From NCBI GenBank assembly GCA_033964015.1, contig CM066914.1, forward strand, positions 7,183,831-7,247,830: a DNA stretch of 64,000 bases, written 5' to 3'. Under the pieces are notes generated by a model that saw nothing but the letters and a program-made list of their open reading frames with translations, did no database searches and was not told the DNA's origin. Below, piece by piece: positions 60,759 to 64,000 of this stretch (the stretch's first letter is position 1; every line of letters starts with the position of its first letter). Made by a program: the position numbers and the translations under genes. Origin of the DNA: Scolanthus callimorphus. Taxonomy: Eukaryota > Cnidaria > Anthozoa > Actiniaria > Edwardsiidae.

Positions 60759-61783
60759 TTAGTATATACTACACGGGAACCTCCATAGATCGCGCGTTTG
60801 ATTGGTTCGCTATCTCGGGATATTGCCACAATATTCCGAGATCGAAAGCATTATCCGAGATTGAGAAGCCCGAGTGCAAGTGGTTCGGATATTTTACTTT
60901 CTAAAGGAACTATCTCATTCGAAATGCAACAAAAATCCTTCTCAATTAACTTATGTTGTCTCTTTAGTTTTCAAGGTGAATCAGAGAGATAATTTATTTC
61001 TTGAACTTCTTCGGAATCAGAGATCGATGATTCGTTCACGGCACTTTTGAGAGACAAATTACATTCACAACAACATACTAATTAAGGCAATTTTGTCGAA
61101 AACATATCACAAGAAACTCTTAATCTACTTTGCCGAACATTTACCTGTAGGTTGAAAGGCACAGTAAATCGTAGAAGCCAGTCATTGAGCTCAGTTTAAG
61201 AGAGAATTTCAGTTAAGCTTACCGTCGCCATGTTGATTTGCTTGATCACGAGCCATCCGACATCAAACGTATTTAAAGTGGTCTCTCTTTTTATGAACAA
61301 GGTCTTCCTAATTGTCCCATAGCTTGAAGAGGTTAATTTCCCAAATTCTGTTTGAATATTCCAATCGAATCTTGAATTTCTCTGCCAGCGGGTTGAAAAA
61401 TATAGTCATCTATCGGTGGTGAAAATGGCGACCAAAGGCAAAGTGTTTTCAGCGAAGCAACTCTGCAGTTCACAATCCATAATCCAAGGCACAAAATGCG
61501 AATTATCCCTCGAATCCATCCTTGCAACCTTCTACAAACTTAAATCATTTATCGTAGTCGATATTAAGGTTTTAAAAAAAGTGTTTTCTAGCGTTTTGCT
61601 TCTCTAAAACAGCAGCAAGTTTGCACCATGTGTTCAGTAGCCGAATGCTTGTAGTGAAGTCTGACGTAATGTCACGTGTGTGACAAACGTCACGCATACA
61701 GAAAGAGGCTACAAAATGTCGGCAAATGCCACATTTAGAGTCGTTCGGATATTTTTTGGAGTGTTCCCGTGTAGTATATACTA
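60759..61783. mobile_element. 1.0-kb element with TTAGTATATACTACACGGGA ends
   Basis: Left TTAGTATATACTACACGGGA (with AC) and right GTTCCCGTGTAGTATATACT are exact complements. The interior is not foldback and shows no convincing ORF. Confidence 0.75.
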
Positions 61784-61784
61784 A

Positions 61785-61893
61785 AACAATTATTCTCCTC
61801 AGGCTCCGTGAATAGTGGCGAATAGTCCCCTCGACCTCCGGTCTCGGGGACTATTCGCCACTATTCACTTCGCCTTCGGCGAATAATTGTTAA
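61785..61893. mobile_element. Small hairpin element with AACAATTATT ends
   Basis: AACAATTATTC at the left and GAATAATTGTT at the right. The inner arms GTGAATAGTGGCGAATAGTC and GACTATTCGCCACTATTCAC are exact complements. Confidence 0.85.
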
Positions 61894-62047
61894 TTATCTT
61901 TAAAGTGATTTCTCTAATGAAAAAGGTGCAAACCTGGACGGGTGTTGTGGCTAGTTCAATTGTTCCAGGTCATTTCAGAACAAATTCCACTCGATTTAAG
62001 AAGGTGTTCTGCGTTTGTTACTAAATTATTTTGTTGCAGAGATATTA

Positions 62048-62698
62048 AGGTTACTGAGAACCTTCGCGCAGGTCCTCGGAAAAAAAATCATACTTGCCCT
62101 TAAATTAACGAAAACATGTCAATCTATATAACTTTTTAATAAATATAATTTTTAAAAGATTTTATTACAAATTTCGGTGTGACATTTACAAGAGCTATCG
62201 CAGCCGATCTGCTGGACTCAAAGCTCCCAAGGAACACATTGGCCGTTTTCACACTAGAAGACGAACAAATCGTCTAGACGGACAAATCGTCTGACGATTT
62301 GTTCCGCATTTGTACGTCTAGTGTGAATTTAGGTCGGACTTAAGTCGATTTGTTTTTGCCCCGTTTTCAATTCAGACGAATTGTTCGTCTTGAGACGATT
62401 TGTCCGTCCTGACGATTTGTTCCTCTCCTAGTGTGAAAACGGCCAATGTGTTACTTAAGAGCCAAGGTCCAGCAGTTCGGCTGCGATAGCTTTTGAAAAT
62501 GTCACACCAAATTTTTTAATAAACCCTTTAAAAAAATTATATTTACTAAAACGTTCTTTATTTTTGCCATAGCCCGCTAGTCCATTCTATAAGCTTTCCA
62601 ACGATACATAGATTAGCATGTTTTCGATAAACTTAGGACGAGTATGATTTTTTTTTCGAGGACGTGCGCGAAAAGTGCGCGAAGGTTCTCAGTAACCT
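62048..62698. mobile_element. 650-bp foldback element
   Basis: Ends AGGTTACTGAGAACCTTCGC and GCGAAGGTTCTCAGTAACCT are exact complements. Further arms pair inward (GTGTGACATTT and AAATGTCACAC; GCTATCGCAGCCGA and TCGGCTGCGATAGC). The centre is the element at 62234-62451. Confidence 0.9.
62234..62451. mobile_element. Inner foldback element with repeated CAAATCGTC modules
   Basis: Ends ACACATTGGCCGTTTTCACA and TGTGAAAACGGCCAATGTGT are complements. The decamer ACAAATCGTC and its complement recur six or more times. It forms the centre of the larger foldback at 62048-62698. Confidence 0.85.
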
Positions 62699-62754
62699 GA
62701 ACTTGAAGTTGCAAGAAGGAATCACTTATAAGTCATCAGATACACCGTCTATTT

Positions 62755-62788
62755 AACAATTATACATTCCTCTCGCCCGAATGGGCTC

Positions 62789-62819
<31 letters not shown>

Positions 62820-62859
62820 ATCCGACTCGGAGCCCATTCGGCCGAGAGGAATAATTGTT
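62755..62859. mobile_element. Small hairpin element with AACAATTAT ends, second copy type
   Basis: AACAATTAT and ATAATTGTT enclose arms CCTCTCGCCCGAATGGGCTC and GAGCCCATTCGGCCGAGAGG, which pair with one mismatch. The terminal motif is as in 61785-61893, but the inner sequence is unrelated. Confidence 0.8.
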
Positions 62860-63045
62860 TTAGTCAAATCACACTAGTAGGTCAATTTGTATTGCCAAAA
62901 AAAATGTTTTTGTTCTGGTCATTTGCCATTTTCTGGCTTTCAAATTCGACACTTTTCGCAACTAGTAGGCTATAACTTATAGCCTACTAGTCTCAACCAA
63001 TCAGAACGCAGCATTGATAATAGACTACTAGTGTGATTTGACTTA
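62860..63045. mobile_element. Foldback element with AGTCAAATCACACTAGTAG ends
   Basis: Ends AGTCAAATCACACTAGTAG and CTACTAGTGTGATTTGACT are exact complements. An inner palindrome AGTAGGCTATAACTTATAGC-CTACT is present. A single arm with the same sequence occurs at 36857-36915. Confidence 0.85.
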
Positions 63046-64000
63046 AGATGATCTTCACAAAGAATCCACATCCAAAATCGCATAGAATTGTGTAGGTGAC
63101 TCCTCGACAAAACGCTGCTCGAATTTCCGATGTAAATTATAGAAGAATTCTAACAGCAAATTATGCTAGGATTTATGCAGCACAAACCTAAAGTCAGGAA
63201 CAAAAAAAGCGTAAAAACCGCATCGAAAATAACGTGTGAATCCGCAAACTGCTTAGCTTTCTTCCTTTCCTTCCCCCCTCCCCCTCCGTGCTTTTTTCGC
63301 TCGCCCTTATTTTCGCGCGGCCAGAAACTCGCACGTCGAACTTCTCGCCGCTTTCCCCCTGTTTCTCGGTGTTTCTCTGGGTTTCCTTTCCCTGAAAACA
63401 CACGGGAACGCTTGCTACACAGGCTATGATTTTATTCCCGAAAACGACCTCAAAAACGATAGTTAGTCAGGGTGAGTTTTTGATGATATGTAATCAAAAT
63501 AAAGCAATGCATTATGGGCAAACTGTAGACCTCCAGTTTATCATGATATGATCATGCATTTTCTGGATATTTCGAATGTATTTACACCCACATATAGACT
63601 TTTAACTCGGTGCATCGTCATGTTTTACGTCATCTTCCGTCGCGCGCACCCGATGCATTTCGCGTTTCGATATTGCGTAATACTTCCCTCGACCCAGACC
63701 CTCACATGCCGATACACATCAACAATATGGCGCTATCTTCCGGCCGATTGAAACCTTACAAAACCTGATCTAAAACCAACGTCAGAAACTCTTATCAAGG
63801 AAGTCGGTGATTGCAAAGGTATCTCTAATCTTCAGGGAGTATTCAGATGATTTGTGGGCACAGTTAGTTTAAATATAGATGGGCAAAACCTGTGGAATTC
63901 AAACGCGACCTACTTATTTCCGCTACCAAGGAAGTTGTTGGGAGGGGCTGTCAGAACGACATTTGAGGTCAAAATTCTTCTTCTAGTTTTAGAAATTACT
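63046..64000. other. Distal stretch without supported genes
   Basis: Low-complexity pyrimidine-rich DNA (63260-63380) gives overlapping open frames on both strands. None has domain character or splice support. Confidence 0.5.

Noticed and set aside
63150..63429. Overlapping ORFs on both strands
   Set aside because: They arise from a pyrimidine-rich low-complexity tract.
1..64000. CRISPR array, bacterial operon or viral genome
   Set aside because: Direct repeats present are minisatellites without regular unique spacers, and all supported genes are spliced animal genes.

Overview
The window is animal (eukaryotic) nuclear DNA. It holds intron-rich genes with GT-AG splice sites, AT-rich introns and a dense load of small inverted-repeat transposons. 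There are no bacterial-type operons, CRISPR arrays, rRNA genes or convincing tRNA genes. The gene content (an ANKAR orthologue and a divergent Ig/FN3 receptor tyrosine kinase) and the repeat style suggest a cnidarian, probably an anthozoan such as a stony coral. The species assignment is inference.

Two genes can be reconstructed exon by exon, both on the minus strand. (1) ANKAR (ankyrin and armadillo repeat containing) spans 21796 down to 9564 in ten coding exons. These join without a phase error into about 1455 codons, close to the vertebrate protein length. (2) A single-pass receptor tyrosine kinase spans 46823 down to 27954 in fourteen exons, ordered signal peptide, three Ig domains, one FN3 domain, transmembrane segment and tyrosine kinase. 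Three of its exons each need one extra base to stay in frame, so it is either a young pseudogene or carries assembly deletions.

Layout: 1-9.5 kb is intergenic, with hairpin elements, a 69-bp tandem repeat and an inverted pair of exon-like segments. 9.6-21.8 kb is ANKAR, with MITEs and a 1.7-kb TA-flanked element in its introns. 21.8-27.9 kb is intergenic, with several foldback elements and one small unassigned ORF. 28-46.8 kb is the kinase gene. Its 8.5-kb tenth intron contains a repeat (family D) split by two head-to-tail elements with identical ends and different cores; the second of these was itself hit by a 1.4-kb Harbinger-like element carrying a decayed gene. 46.8-58.9 kb shows no gene I can support. 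59.8-63.05 kb is a stack of about eight foldback elements placed end to end or nested.

The two genes have no evident functional link. The most unusual content is in the mobile DNA: the tandem hairpin-ended elements with swapped cores, the G-rich TTA-flanked family with gene cargo, and the foldback cluster.
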